Shown here one piece after another: positions 1 to 7,778 of a stretch of DNA of 64,000 bases. The stretch covers positions 1-64,000 of the forward strand of contig JAFYUM010000042.1 in assembly GCA_017558505.1 (NCBI GenBank), read 5' to 3'. The position numbers were made by a program, and so were the translations under genes. The stretch comes from Ruminococcus sp. (lineage in GTDB: Bacteria > Bacillota > Clostridia > Oscillospirales > Ruminococcaceae). Every line of letters starts with the position of its first letter. The stretch's first letter is position 1. The notes beneath the pieces were generated by a model. It had not been told where the DNA came from. It did not search any database and was given only the letters and a program-made list of their open reading frames with translations.

Positions 1-99
1 CATCTCCTATGGTTTGTCAACCCTTTTTTTGAATTTTTTTCAAAAAATTTTTCGATGTGATTTCTTAGTTTTCGCTGTCGTTCCCTAACGACATGTATT

Positions 100-128
100 A
101 TTATATCACACTTTTTACCGCTTGTCAA
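100..128 (-). promoter_or_regulatory. Leftward promoter for a gene beyond the left edge
   Basis: On the minus strand TTGACA (123-128) and TATAAT (100-105) are separated by exactly 17 bp, a textbook housekeeping promoter. The transcript would run off the left edge. At 1-8 the minus strand reads AGGAG followed directly by ATG, so a coding region may begin at or just beyond base 3. A second TTGACA lies at 15-20. The gene itself is outside the window. Confidence 0.6.
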
Positions 129-246
129 CTCAAAGTTTGTTACCGTTTTTCTTCTTTTTTTGTATAAAATCACATCAAAACACCTTTAGCACCTCCCTTC
201 ATTCCTTTATCAGATAAATAATTCGGCTTATCTCGTTATTTGTCTA

Positions 247-1866
247 TCATTTGTTCTTATCATAAAAAATGAAAGTAGCATTTACATTTTTATCCTTCTT
301 ATGCAGCATCAGTATCAGATGAATATCCATTCCCTTTTCCGGCACCTCATAATCAAGGTAAATCACATTCATTCCCTCTTTATACGCTGAAATCAAACGC
401 TTTCTGCTTCTCAGAGTTTCTGCCTTAAAATTGTCGGCAATTATCCTTTTTTCGTCAAACATCACTCTCGCAAAGTCATCATAATATACAGGAACTGTCA
501 AACCTAATTCCTCGGTCAGATTATCACCTTTTTTTGTTTTTATATGCTCTTTTATTTTTCCTTCTGTCAGATCTACTGAAAAAAACGCGAAGCTTCCTAT
601 CGTTAATGCCGTTTCATACCTCTGCCGCTCTTCTTCAAGTCGTTTCTCAAAATTCTCCTGCTCTGTAATATCTATAATCGAGCTCAGAATATATTTTTCA
701 CCGTCAGCAAACGCCAACAGCTTCGTTCTGCATTTCAAAGCAGCTATTGTACCGTCTTTTTTCAGATTATGGATAGTATACTCAACACTATCACCCGGTT
801 TGACAAGCTTTTTTACCGCTTTTCTGACAACACTCTTATCCTCTTGTATAATCCGGTATGTTACATCGTAATTAAGAATCTCCGGATTCAGTTCAGGCAC
901 ATCAAACATTCTTCTTGCCTCCTGATTAAAGACAAGAATATGTCTTTCAGGTAACGTGTATGCAAGTATTCCGCTGCCCAGCTGATCGGTAATTTCATCA
1001 TTAAGGGAAAGAAGCTGCATATTGCGGTTTATAAGAGTTCTACGCTGTTCTTCGTGCCTTTTACGAATCTCTGTTATATCATACGCCACAATGAATGCCT
1101 GCAAATGCTCTGTTTCATCATCTTTTGAAATTATAGCATTTGTGCGGATATACTTATCTTCTGCAGGAACATAAAACTCTGTAATTACGCAGGTATTTCC
1201 TTTTTCATATGCGGCAATGAGTCCCTTCTGGGTAAGATATATTTCCATTCCCTTTTCAGAGAATAAAGGATTGACAGCCTTGACATATTCCCTTGTCAGA
1301 TCATCAAAATTCACGGGCACTTCCAGACCAAGTTTTCTGGCTATACCAAGCTCATGACTTGTAACAAATTCCTCGTAAACAAGCCCTTCTGTAAGATCAA
1401 AGAAGAAGCCGAACTCACAGTTTTTTATCAACGCCTCGCGACAGCTTTTACGTTCTCTTTCAAGCAGTTTCATAAGACGGACAAGATTTGAAATATCTGT
1501 CAGAGATACAAGTATGTACTTCTGTTCGTTTTCTGATACAAGCATTTTTGTAACCGAACGTATATATTTAATTCCGTTTTTTCCGATTATACGGTATTCG
1601 CTGCTCACTTCACCGCCGTTATCAATAATATTCGCATTATCTTTCAGAACACGTGTTCTGTCCTCGGGATGAATCATCTCATTTTGAAATCTTTCAAATG
1701 CCTCTTTGGTATCTTCACTTTCATCTATCTCAACAATGTTACGAGCTTCCTTATTTATGTTAAAAATCTCGTACTGCGGTACAGTATATACAAAAACACC
1801 ACATTCAACCGAATTTAGCAGCTCTGCATAAACTTTATTTATGTTATCCGTGTTCATAACTGACAT
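247..1866 (-). CDS. Tandem PAS-domain sensory protein without an output domain
   Basis: Cytoplasmic 539-residue protein made of a duplicated sensory unit. PAS-like segments lie at about 15-130 and 290-405; each is followed by a second alpha/beta sensory segment (about 150-265 and 420-530) that starts with a FDLTEG or VDLTEG motif. Short coiled linkers (LERERKSCREAL, LEEERQRYETAL) join the parts and DIT motifs close the PAS folds. There is no signal peptide, membrane helix, histidine kinase, GGDEF, EAL or HTH. In related Firmicute proteins such units precede GGDEF or kinase domains, so this is either a truncated sensor or an adaptor that acts on another protein. The start is supported by GGAGGG 6 nt upstream and a promoter at 1970-1998. 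The gene is monocistronic. Ligand and partner are unknown. Confidence 0.75.
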   Translation of the reverse strand: MSVMNTDNINKVYAELLNSVECGVFVYTVPQYEIFNINKEARNIVEIDESEDTKEAFERFQNEMIHPEDRTRVLKDNANIIDNGGEVSSEYRIIGKNGIKYIRSVTKMLVSENEQKYILVSLTDISNLVRLMKLLERERKSCREALIKNCEFGFFFDLTEGLVYEEFVTSHELGIARKLGLEVPVNFDDLTREYVKAVNPLFSEKGMEIYLTQKGLIAAYEKGNTCVITEFYVPAEDKYIRTNAIISKDDETEHLQAFIVAYDITEIRKRHEEQRRTLINRNMQLLSLNDEITDQLGSGILAYTLPERHILVFNQEARRMFDVPELNPEILNYDVTYRIIQEDKSVVRKAVKKLVKPGDSVEYTIHNLKKDGTIAALKCRTKLLAFADGEKYILSSIIDITEQENFEKRLEEERQRYETALTIGSFAFFSVDLTEGKIKEHIKTKKGDNLTEELGLTVPVYYDDFARVMFDEKRIIADNFKAETLRSRKRLISAYKEGMNVIYLDYEVPEKGMDIHLILMLHKKDKNVNATFIFYDKNK

Positions 1867-1969
1867 TCAATTCCCTCCTCATCTATTGTCAGATATTTCA
1901 TTTTTTCAGGTCGTGTTGCCACAAAGACTGATTGTCGGAACAATAATATTTCTTTCCATATACAATTTT

Positions 1970-1998
1970 ATTATATCATATTGCATATATTTTTTCAA
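1970..1998 (-). promoter_or_regulatory. Promoter of the PAS protein gene
   Basis: Minus-strand TTGAAA (1993-1998), 17 bp spacer, TATAAT (1970-1975). It lies about 100 nt upstream of the start codon, leaving a leader of roughly 95 nt with no recognised riboswitch. Confidence 0.6.
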
Positions 1999-2057
1999 TA
2001 GTTTCGCTCGTTTTTATTAAAGCTCTCGTAAAAATTTACACTCTGTTCAAAAATGTC

Positions 2058-2090
2058 AAAAAAACGTCTACAGACAATTTTCCGTAGACG
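2058..2090 (-). terminator. Terminator after thiT
   Basis: On the minus strand an inverted repeat with CGTCTAC arms closes directly before a run of six T. It sits just after the thiT stop codon. Confidence 0.75.
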
Positions 2091-2097
2091 CTGATAC

Positions 2098-2694
2098 TTA
2101 TTTATCCTCTGTTTTACATATCATCTTTTTCATCGCGGAAACTCTGAAAAGAACAAATGCTCCTATACAGGTAAAAATCATTTCAGGAAGCATATAGCAG
2201 CCATTGTATATAAGACTGTACAGATATGTATTTTCCGTAGAAAAATTGTCCCACAGTTTTCCTGCACTATGAAAAATAACCGCCCCACTGATAAAATGAC
2301 ATAAAAAACGCATAGTTATTGCCGTAGCCATACCGAAAATCCAGCCTTTTATTCCCTTGCTGCGAAAAATTCCCGCAAACCCTATAAGCGTATAAGCTAA
2401 AATATAATCAAGAAAAATACAGGAAACAAGCATAACAGGGGTAAGTCCCCACGCAAAAATTCCGTCACCAATACCCTGAATGAACTGGAAAAGCGAAAAA
2501 ACAAAAGATATCATAAGACCTTTTTTTACACCATATTTTATACTGTAAATCCCTACAGGAAGCATACTGAGCAATGTTATTGCACCACCCCACGGCAGTT
2601 TAAAAATTATAACATAGCTCAATACAACGCCCATTGCTACAACAAAAGCACCTTCAATCATGGGAATCAATTTATTTCTTTGCATTTTGAACAC
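2098..2694 (-). CDS. thiT: Energy-coupled thiamine transporter substrate-binding subunit ThiT
   Basis: Integral membrane S-component (198 aa, about six hydrophobic segments) of an ECF-type importer. In this family it binds thiamine with high affinity and docks onto a shared EcfAA'T module encoded elsewhere. Family hallmarks are the LPxGIYSIKYGVKKG stretch near residue 45, the IGDGIFAWG segment near 75 and the RFLCHFISGAVIF motif near 128; length and topology match ThiT (YuaJ). The ATG has AAGGAG 7 nt upstream. The gene stands alone with its own promoter and terminator. Many thiT genes are preceded by a TPP riboswitch; the roughly 20-nt leader here is too short for one, so thiamine control through RNA is unlikely at this promoter. 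Confidence 0.88.
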   Translation of the reverse strand: MFKMQRNKLIPMIEGAFVVAMGVVLSYVIIFKLPWGGAITLLSMLPVGIYSIKYGVKKGLMISFVFSLFQFIQGIGDGIFAWGLTPVMLVSCIFLDYILAYTLIGFAGIFRSKGIKGWIFGMATAITMRFLCHFISGAVIFHSAGKLWDNFSTENTYLYSLIYNGCYMLPEMIFTCIGAFVLFRVSAMKKMICKTEDK

Positions 2695-2719
2695 TCCTTG
2701 AATTAATAATCACTGATTA

Positions 2720-2748
2720 ATTATAGCACATATTTTCAGATTAATCAA
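2720..2748 (-). promoter_or_regulatory. thiT promoter
   Basis: Minus-strand TTGATT (2743-2748), 17 bp, TATAAT (2720-2725), placed between the terminator of the upstream operon and thiT. Confidence 0.7.
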
Positions 2749-2751
2749 GCA

Positions 2752-2790
2752 GAAAATAAAAACACGGCATCGCCGAAGCAATACCGTGTT
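2752..2790 (-). terminator. Terminator of the Fe-S scaffold/GGGtGRT operon
   Basis: Near-perfect inverted repeat AACACGGTAT / ATGCCGTGTT on the minus strand (2761-2790), followed by a T-rich tract; 25 nt after the stop codon. Confidence 0.8.
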
Positions 2791-2815
2791 ATGATTGTTA
2801 TATTCAGAAGTTGAA

Positions 2816-3814
2816 TTACTTCATAGCTTCCTCGATAGCAACTGCACAAGCAACAGTCATACCAACCATGGGGTTGTTACCTGCGCCGATAAGTCCCATC
2901 ATCTCAACGTGAGCAGGAACAGAAGAAGAACCTGCAAACTGAGCGTCTGAATGCATTCTTCCGAGAGTATCTGTCATACCGTAGGAAGCAGGACCAGCAG
3001 CCATGTTATCGGGGTGGAGTGTACGTCCTGTACCGCCGCCTGAAGCAACTGAGAAGTACTTCTTGCCAGCGTCTGTACGCTCCTTCTTATATGTTCCTGC
3101 AACGGGGTGCTGGAAACGTGTGGGGTTAGTTGAGTTACCTGTGATAGAAACGTCAACGTTTTCCTTCCACATGATAGCGACGCCTTCTGTTACGTCGTTT
3201 GCACCGTAGCAGTTAACCTTTGAACGGAGACCATCGGAATAAGCCTTGCGGAATACTTCCTTAACCTCGCCTGTGCTGTAATCCATCTCTGTTTCAATAT
3301 ATGTGAAACCATTGATACGAGCGATGATCTGTGCAGCATCCTTACCAAGACCGTTAAGGATAACACGGAGGGGCTTTTTACGTACCTTGTTTGCCTTTTC
3401 AGCAATACCAATAGCACCTTCAGCAGCAGCGAAAGACTCATGACCTGCAAGGAATGCGAAACACTCTGTCTCCTCCTCGAGGAGCATCTTGCCGAGGTTA
3501 CCGTGGCCGAGACCAACCTTACGCTGGTCAGCAACTGAACCGGGGATACAGAAAGCCTGGAGGCCCTCACCGATAGCAGCAGCAGCGTCAGCAGCTCTTG
3601 TGCAGCCCTTCTTGATAGCGATAGCGCAGCCTACAGTGTAAGCCCACTTTGCGTTCTCAAAGCAGATAGGCTGAATGCCTTCAATAAGTTTGTAGATGTC
3701 AAGACCCTTTTCCTTGCATACGTCAGCACACTCTTCGATAGAGTTGATGCCGTAAGCCTTGATTACGTCAAGGATCTGCTTTTCTCTTCTCTCATATGAT
3801 TCAAATAAAGCCAT
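2816..3814 (-). CDS. GGGtGRT family protein, unknown function
   Basis: Soluble 332-aa protein of the GGGtGRT family, named for the glycine-rich motif seen here as SGGGTGRTLHP at about residue 260. The family is confined mainly to anaerobes and is usually encoded next to a NifU/IscU-like scaffold, as it is here: the gene follows the scaffold by 14 nt and shares its promoter and terminator. Other conserved stretches are LGHGNLGKMLLEEETECFAFLAGHESFAAAEGAIG-type segments (about 102-137), a Gly-rich SSSVPAHVEMMGLIGAGNNPMVG-type tail and only a few cysteines. A role in Fe-S cluster or anaerobic redox metabolism is an inference from gene pairing only. Codon usage is strongly biased, as in a highly expressed gene. 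No reaction is known to me. Confidence 0.85.
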   Translation of the reverse strand: MALFESYERREKQILDVIKAYGINSIEECADVCKEKGLDIYKLIEGIQPICFENAKWAYTVGCAIAIKKGCTRAADAAAAIGEGLQAFCIPGSVADQRKVGLGHGNLGKMLLEEETECFAFLAGHESFAAAEGAIGIAEKANKVRKKPLRVILNGLGKDAAQIIARINGFTYIETEMDYSTGEVKEVFRKAYSDGLRSKVNCYGANDVTEGVAIMWKENVDVSITGNSTNPTRFQHPVAGTYKKERTDAGKKYFSVASGGGTGRTLHPDNMAAGPASYGMTDTLGRMHSDAQFAGSSSVPAHVEMMGLIGAGNNPMVGMTVACAVAIEEAMK

Positions 3815-3828
3815 TGTACAAATCCTCC

Positions 3829-4521
3829 TTATTCTTTTCTGGGATCAACGATCTTAACAGCGTCAGCAACTCTGCCGTACTGTCCTTGAGCCTTCTCAAA
3901 TGCAGTATTAGCATCATCGCCTGCCTTGATGAAGTCCATCATCTTGCCGAAGTTAACGAACTTGTAGCCGATGATTTCGTTCTCCTCGTTAAGAGCAAGA
4001 CCTGTTACATAACCGTCTGTCATTTCGAGGTAACGGGGGCCCTTTGCGAGAGTACCGTACATTGTACCAACCTGTGAACGGAGACCCTTACCGAGGTCCT
4101 CAAGACCAGCACCTACAACAAGACCGCCCTCAGAGAATGCAGACTGTGAACGACCGTAAACGATCTGAAGGAAGAGCTCTCTCATAGCTGTATTGATAGC
4201 ATCACAAACGAGGTCTGTGTTAAGAGCCTCAAGGATTGTTCTGCCAGGGAGAATTTCAGATGCCATAGCAGCAGAATGTGTCATACCAGAGCAACCGATA
4301 GTCTCAACGAGAGCTTCCTGGATAACGCCCTCCTTAACGTTGAGAGTGAGCTTGCAGGTACCCTGCTGAGGAGCGCACCAGCCGATTCCGTGTGTAAAGC
4401 CGGAAATGTCCTTGATTTCCTTAGCCTTTACCCACTTAGCCTCTTCGGGGATAGGAGCTGCACCGTGAGCAACGCCCTGTGCGATAGGGCACATTGTTTC
4501 AACTTCGTGAGAATAAATCAT
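3829..4521 (-). CDS. NifU/IscU-like iron-sulfur cluster scaffold protein
   Basis: Predicted scaffold of the IscU/NifU N-terminal fold (230 aa), the constant partner of GGGtGRT proteins. Cysteines suited to cluster binding occur as GWCAPQQGTC near residue 48 and as VETIGCSGMTHSAA near 73, the latter resembling the scaffold-type GCG/GCxxS loop. I chose the ATG at 4521 rather than the longer reading from 4587 because AAGGAGT precedes it by 7 nt and homologous proteins begin with this MIYSHEVE-like segment. First gene of a two-gene operon, promoter at 4627-4655 with a leader of about 98 nt. The clusters' client is unknown. Confidence 0.8.
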   Translation of the reverse strand: MIYSHEVETMCPIAQGVAHGAAPIPEEAKWVKAKEIKDISGFTHGIGWCAPQQGTCKLTLNVKEGVIQEALVETIGCSGMTHSAAMASEILPGRTILEALNTDLVCDAINTAMRELFLQIVYGRSQSAFSEGGLVVGAGLEDLGKGLRSQVGTMYGTLAKGPRYLEMTDGYVTGLALNEENEIIGYKFVNFGKMMDFIKAGDDANTAFEKAQGQYGRVADAVKIVDPRKE

Positions 4522-4626
4522 TTTTAATACTCCTTTCGGGAATTTAGCGATTGACAACTTTAAGCTATCAACGCAATATCGGGGCAAACGCGGGAATTAT
4601 CCCTTGTCCGTCCCACATACAATAAT

Positions 4627-4655
4627 ATTATACTACATTTTGAAAATTTAATCAA
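4627..4655 (-). promoter_or_regulatory. Promoter of the Fe-S scaffold/GGGtGRT operon
   Basis: Minus-strand TTGATT (4650-4655), 17 bp, TATAAT (4627-4632). The leader to the ATG at 4521 is about 98 nt and contains a small GGGATAATTCCC palindrome. Confidence 0.65.
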
Positions 4656-4703
4656 GGGCTTTTGACAAAAGAATATCAATATAGCGTTAGCACGCCATAA
4701 CAA

Positions 4704-5372
4704 TCAATAACCCAGTTCCTCACCCACAAGAATAACCTTAATGCGGTTTTTATGTCTTTGCTGTGCGGAAATCAGGTAATTGCAGCAAATTCTGCCGTCA
4801 CCCTTGCAGCCGTCAGCCATTTCGTGGTCAGCCTTACCGAGAGAAATGCACTCCCCTGTTTCCGCACAGGGAGTCTTACAGCTCAGACGGACGCAATTCG
4901 GAGGTGCGGCTTCTGTTTTAACTCGGATTTCTGCCTCATTCAAATCCCTTACAATTTTGTTATAACCCGCGATTATAATAACAGATTTTGGACCAAAAGC
5001 AATAGCGGCAATTCTGTTGCTGTTGCCGTCCACGTTATAAAGCACGCCGTCCTCCGTAACCGCATTTGTGCTTGAAATGTAAACATCGGCAAAAAATGCC
5101 TTTCTGTAAAGTTCGGGAACTTCTTCGGGGGCAACCTTTGAACGGTCAAGATAGTTATACTTGTCCGACTGGATAAGCGTTCTTATACCGCATTCCTCCA
5201 TAGAAACTGTGCCGCCGTGAGTAATAACATCTCCCTCATTGAGAAGATTTTCCACAATTTCTTTAACATCTGCTGCTGTAGGTGCATAGTAGAACTCCAT
5301 ATTATTTTTACGGAGATTTTCACCTGTTTTCATTATCCTTTTTTCAATAATTGCTTTTTTATTAGCGTCCAT
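4704..5372 (-). CDS. LUD-domain protein (LutC/YkgG-like)
   Basis: Lactate-utilisation (LUD, DUF162) domain protein of about 222 aa. The fold is recognisable from the DVITHGGTVSMEECGI segment (about 48-63), the SSTNAVTEDGVLYNVDG segment (about 104-120) and the IAFGPKSVIIIAGYNKIV segment (about 126-143); the C-terminus carries a cysteine-rich tail (CKTPCAETGEC and CKGDGRICC) that could bind metal. In the family LutC acts with Fe-S proteins LutA and LutB on lactate, but neither is present here, so a stand-alone redox or electron-bifurcation accessory role is as likely. The start at the second ATG (5372) is preferred because GGAG lies 8 nt upstream of it but only 2 nt from the first ATG. Divergent from the MATE gene. 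Confidence 0.75.
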   Translation of the reverse strand: MDANKKAIIEKRIMKTGENLRKNNMEFYYAPTAADVKEIVENLLNEGDVITHGGTVSMEECGIRTLIQSDKYNYLDRSKVAPEEVPELYRKAFFADVYISSTNAVTEDGVLYNVDGNSNRIAAIAFGPKSVIIIAGYNKIVRDLNEAEIRVKTEAAPPNCVRLSCKTPCAETGECISLGKADHEMADGCKGDGRICCNYLISAQQRHKNRIKVILVGEELGY

Positions 5373-5406
5373 AAACATTTCTCCTTTTTTAAAATTTGTA
5401 TACTCT

Positions 5407-5432
5407 CCACACTTCCGCTTTATTTTGTGTGG
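5407..5432. promoter_or_regulatory. Inverted repeat in the LUD gene leader
   Basis: CCACAC and GTGTGG arms separated by 14 nt lie between the LUD promoter and its start codon. It could be a hairpin or an operator; no regulator is identified. Confidence 0.35.
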
Positions 5433-5455
5433 TATTTTAAAAACGTATTATACAT

Positions 5456-5484
5456 ATTATACCCCTGCAAAAAACAAATGTCAA
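5456..5484 (-). promoter_or_regulatory. LUD gene promoter
   Basis: Minus-strand TTGACA (5479-5484), 17 bp, TATAAT (5456-5461). It is back-to-back with the MATE promoter, the two -35 boxes being 8 bp apart. Confidence 0.75.
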
Positions 5485-5492
5485 TATTACAC

Positions 5493-5521
5493 TTGAAAAA
5501 AAATGAAATAGGGTGTATAAT
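5493..5521 (+). promoter_or_regulatory. MATE-nudC operon promoter
   Basis: TTGAAA (5493-5498), 17 bp, TATAAT (5516-5521), 35 nt upstream of the MATE start codon. Confidence 0.7.
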
Positions 5522-5555
5522 TATGTAGTTATAATATTGAAAAGAAGGTTTTAAA

Positions 5556-6944
5556 ATGAAAGAAAACGAAAAAAACAACTCATTGGGTACAGCACCTGTG
5601 CCTAAACTTATGGCGGGCTTTGCGATACCCAGTATTATCGGCATGCTTGTAAGTGCACTGTACAATATTGTTGACCAGTTCTTCATCGGTCAGGGTGTAG
5701 GCACAGACGGAAATGCTGCTACAAATATAGCTTTCCCATTCTCCACATTATGTATAGCCGCTGCACTTCTGTTAGGCATCGGCGGTGCCTCCTGCTTCAA
5801 CCTCACAATGGGCAAAGGCGACTCAAAACGTGCCGCATATTTCGCAGGAAATGCATTGACAATGCTGGCAGGTATCGGTATTGTTATAGCCGCATTTACA
5901 CTTGCCTTCCTCACTCCCTTGCTTAAGCTTTTTGGTTCCCCAGATGACATACTCCCCTACGCAAAAGACTATGTTGCAGTATCCGCCATAGGCTTTCCGT
6001 TCCTTATTCTTTCAACAGGCGGCGGACATATCGTCCGTGCCGACGGAAGCCCATCCATGACAATGATTCTCAACCTTACCGGAGCCGTTATAAATACAAT
6101 TCTTGACGCATTGTTTGTACTCCAGTTCAACTGGGGTATGAAAGGCGCAGCCGCCGCAACCGTAATCGGTCAGTTTGTTTCAGCACTTATGGTAATTTTC
6201 TACATCCGCAGGTTCAAGACAGTAAAGCTTACCGCAAAACACTTTGTTCCACAGCTCAAGGTCATATCAAGAGTCTGTGCAATCGGTATGGCGTCCTGCT
6301 TTAATCAGCTGGCTATTGCTCTTGTGCAGGTTGTACTCAACAACTCCCTTAAATACTACGGCAGTCTTTCCATATATGGCGAGAAAGAACCCCTTGCAGT
6401 TGCTGGTATCGTAATGAAGGTGAATATGATTGTATTTTCTATCGTAATCGGTCTTTCACAGGGAGCACAGCCTATCCAGAGCTTTAATTACGGTGCAAAA
6501 AATTACAAGCGTGTTAAATCATCATACATATACGCATTGGCAATCGGCGGTGGAATTTCCATAGTAGCATTTATCCTTTTCCAGCTTATTCCAAAGCAGA
6601 TTTTAGGACTTTTCGGAACAGGCACAGATACATATTTTGAATTCGGCTGTCAGTTTTTCAGAACATTCCTGTTCTTCACATGGCTTAATTGTATTCAGCC
6701 TATCTCCTCCACCTTCTTCACATCAATCGGAAAACCAATCAAAGGCGTTTTCCTTTCACTTACACGACAGATTATATTCTTCATTCCCGTACTGCTTGTA
6801 TTGCCGAAATTTATGGGAATTGACGGAATACTCTACACAGGACCTATCTGTGATCTTCTTTCAGGCATAGTCGCAGTTCTTATGACGGCATATGAATTCA
6901 GAGTAATGACAAAACTCTCCAACCAGAATGAGGTAACTTCATGA
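5556..6944 (+). CDS. MATE family efflux transporter
   Basis: Twelve-helix multidrug and toxin extrusion protein (462 aa, normal length), expected to export cationic compounds in exchange for Na+ or H+. The N-terminal half has the typical MLVSALYNIVDQFFIGQGVG segment after helix 1 and the RADGSPSMTM loop near residue 160; the second half repeats the pattern (IGLSQGAQPIQSFNYGAKN near 300). It belongs to the MepA/DinF-like branch common in Clostridia. Translation starts at ATG 5556 behind AGAAGG. The stop codon overlaps the nudC start (ATGA), so the two are translationally coupled. Substrate cannot be told from sequence. Confidence 0.9.
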   Translation: MKENEKNNSLGTAPVPKLMAGFAIPSIIGMLVSALYNIVDQFFIGQGVGTDGNAATNIAFPFSTLCIAAALLLGIGGASCFNLTMGKGDSKRAAYFAGNALTMLAGIGIVIAAFTLAFLTPLLKLFGSPDDILPYAKDYVAVSAIGFPFLILSTGGGHIVRADGSPSMTMILNLTGAVINTILDALFVLQFNWGMKGAAAATVIGQFVSALMVIFYIRRFKTVKLTAKHFVPQLKVISRVCAIGMASCFNQLAIALVQVVLNNSLKYYGSLSIYGEKEPLAVAGIVMKVNMIVFSIVIGLSQGAQPIQSFNYGAKNYKRVKSSYIYALAIGGGISIVAFILFQLIPKQILGLFGTGTDTYFEFGCQFFRTFLFFTWLNCIQPISSTFFTSIGKPIKGVFLSLTRQIIFFIPVLLVLPKFMGIDGILYTGPICDLLSGIVAVLMTAYEFRVMTKLSNQNEVTS

Positions 6945-7774
6945 TACAGGATATATCTCCCCTCGGTCTTGATAACCGATATATAGCCTACGCAGAACCC
7001 GATGAAAACAGTATGCTCATGTATTTCAGAGAAAATACTGTCCTCTGCAATATGGAGTCCGAACGACTTTTTCCTACGATTTCACAAATGAAAAATCCCT
7101 CGGAGGTAAAATATCTTTTTTCCGTAGGCAATGTGAAATATTTCCTTGTAAGCGATTACTCCTCCGCCGACGAGGGATTTTCCATGGTGAATATACGCTC
7201 GCTACGTAATGAGAAATTTATGCTCCGACCAAGTATATTTGCTCTTTTTACGGCATACCACCTCTCCGAATGGTACAATGCAAGCCGGTACTGCGGCGAA
7301 TGCGGTGCAAAGACTATCCCATGTACAGGCGAAAGAGCGCTTCTGTGCACGGACTGCGGAAAGCTTATTTATCCCCGTATAAATCCCGCTGTAATTGTAG
7401 GCATTACAAACGGCGATAAGCTCCTTGTAACACGCTATGTAAAGAGCCGCAGAGTCAATTGTGACGCTCTTGTGGCAGGCTATATGGAAATCGGAGAAAC
7501 ACCCGAGGATACTGTCCGCCGTGAAGCCATGGAAGAAGTGGGTCTTAAAGTAAAGAATATCCGCTACTACAAATCACAACCGTGGGGATTTTCAGCAGGA
7601 CTTTTGCTGGGCTTCTTCTGTGATGTTGACGGAGATACTGAAATTACCCTTGAAAAATCAGAGCTCAGTAAAGCCTGCTGGATTAGGCGTGAGAATATAA
7701 TCGGTCAGCCCGACGATTTAAGTCTGACAAACGAAATGATGCACATTTTTGCAGAGGGAAAGGAAAAATACTAA
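6941..7774 (+). CDS. nudC: NAD(+) diphosphatase (NADH pyrophosphatase) with zinc ribbon
   Basis: Nudix hydrolase of 277 aa that splits NAD(H) into NMN(H) and AMP; family members also remove NAD caps from RNA. Order of domains: N-terminal NudC-type fold (1-110), zinc ribbon with cysteines 118, 121, 136 and 139, then a complete Nudix box at about 180-202 (GYMEIGETPEDTVRREAMEE). After the box the NADH-specific motif reads SQPWGFS instead of the classical SQPWPFP, which keeps the diagnostic SQPW. ATG overlaps the MATE stop. Downstream is a HAD phosphatase 4 nt away. With nrtR, pncB and the pncA-like gene further on, this is one of four NAD-related genes in the window. Confidence 0.88.
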   Translation: MIQDISPLGLDNRYIAYAEPDENSMLMYFRENTVLCNMESERLFPTISQMKNPSEVKYLFSVGNVKYFLVSDYSSADEGFSMVNIRSLRNEKFMLRPSIFALFTAYHLSEWYNASRYCGECGAKTIPCTGERALLCTDCGKLIYPRINPAVIVGITNGDKLLVTRYVKSRRVNCDALVAGYMEIGETPEDTVRREAMEEVGLKVKNIRYYKSQPWGFSAGLLLGFFCDVDGDTEITLEKSELSKACWIRRENIIGQPDDLSLTNEMMHIFAEGKEKY

Positions 7775-7778
7775 TCAT

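Noticed and set aside
2695-2719. TPP riboswitch upstream of thiT
   Set aside because: The promoter lies only about 25 bp from the start codon, too little for a TPP aptamer, and its conserved CUGAGA text is absent.
3190-3570. 126-aa minus-strand frame inside the GGGtGRT gene
   Set aside because: Out-of-frame reading of a high-bias gene; composition (Ser/Arg/Leu/Val) is typical of such shadows.
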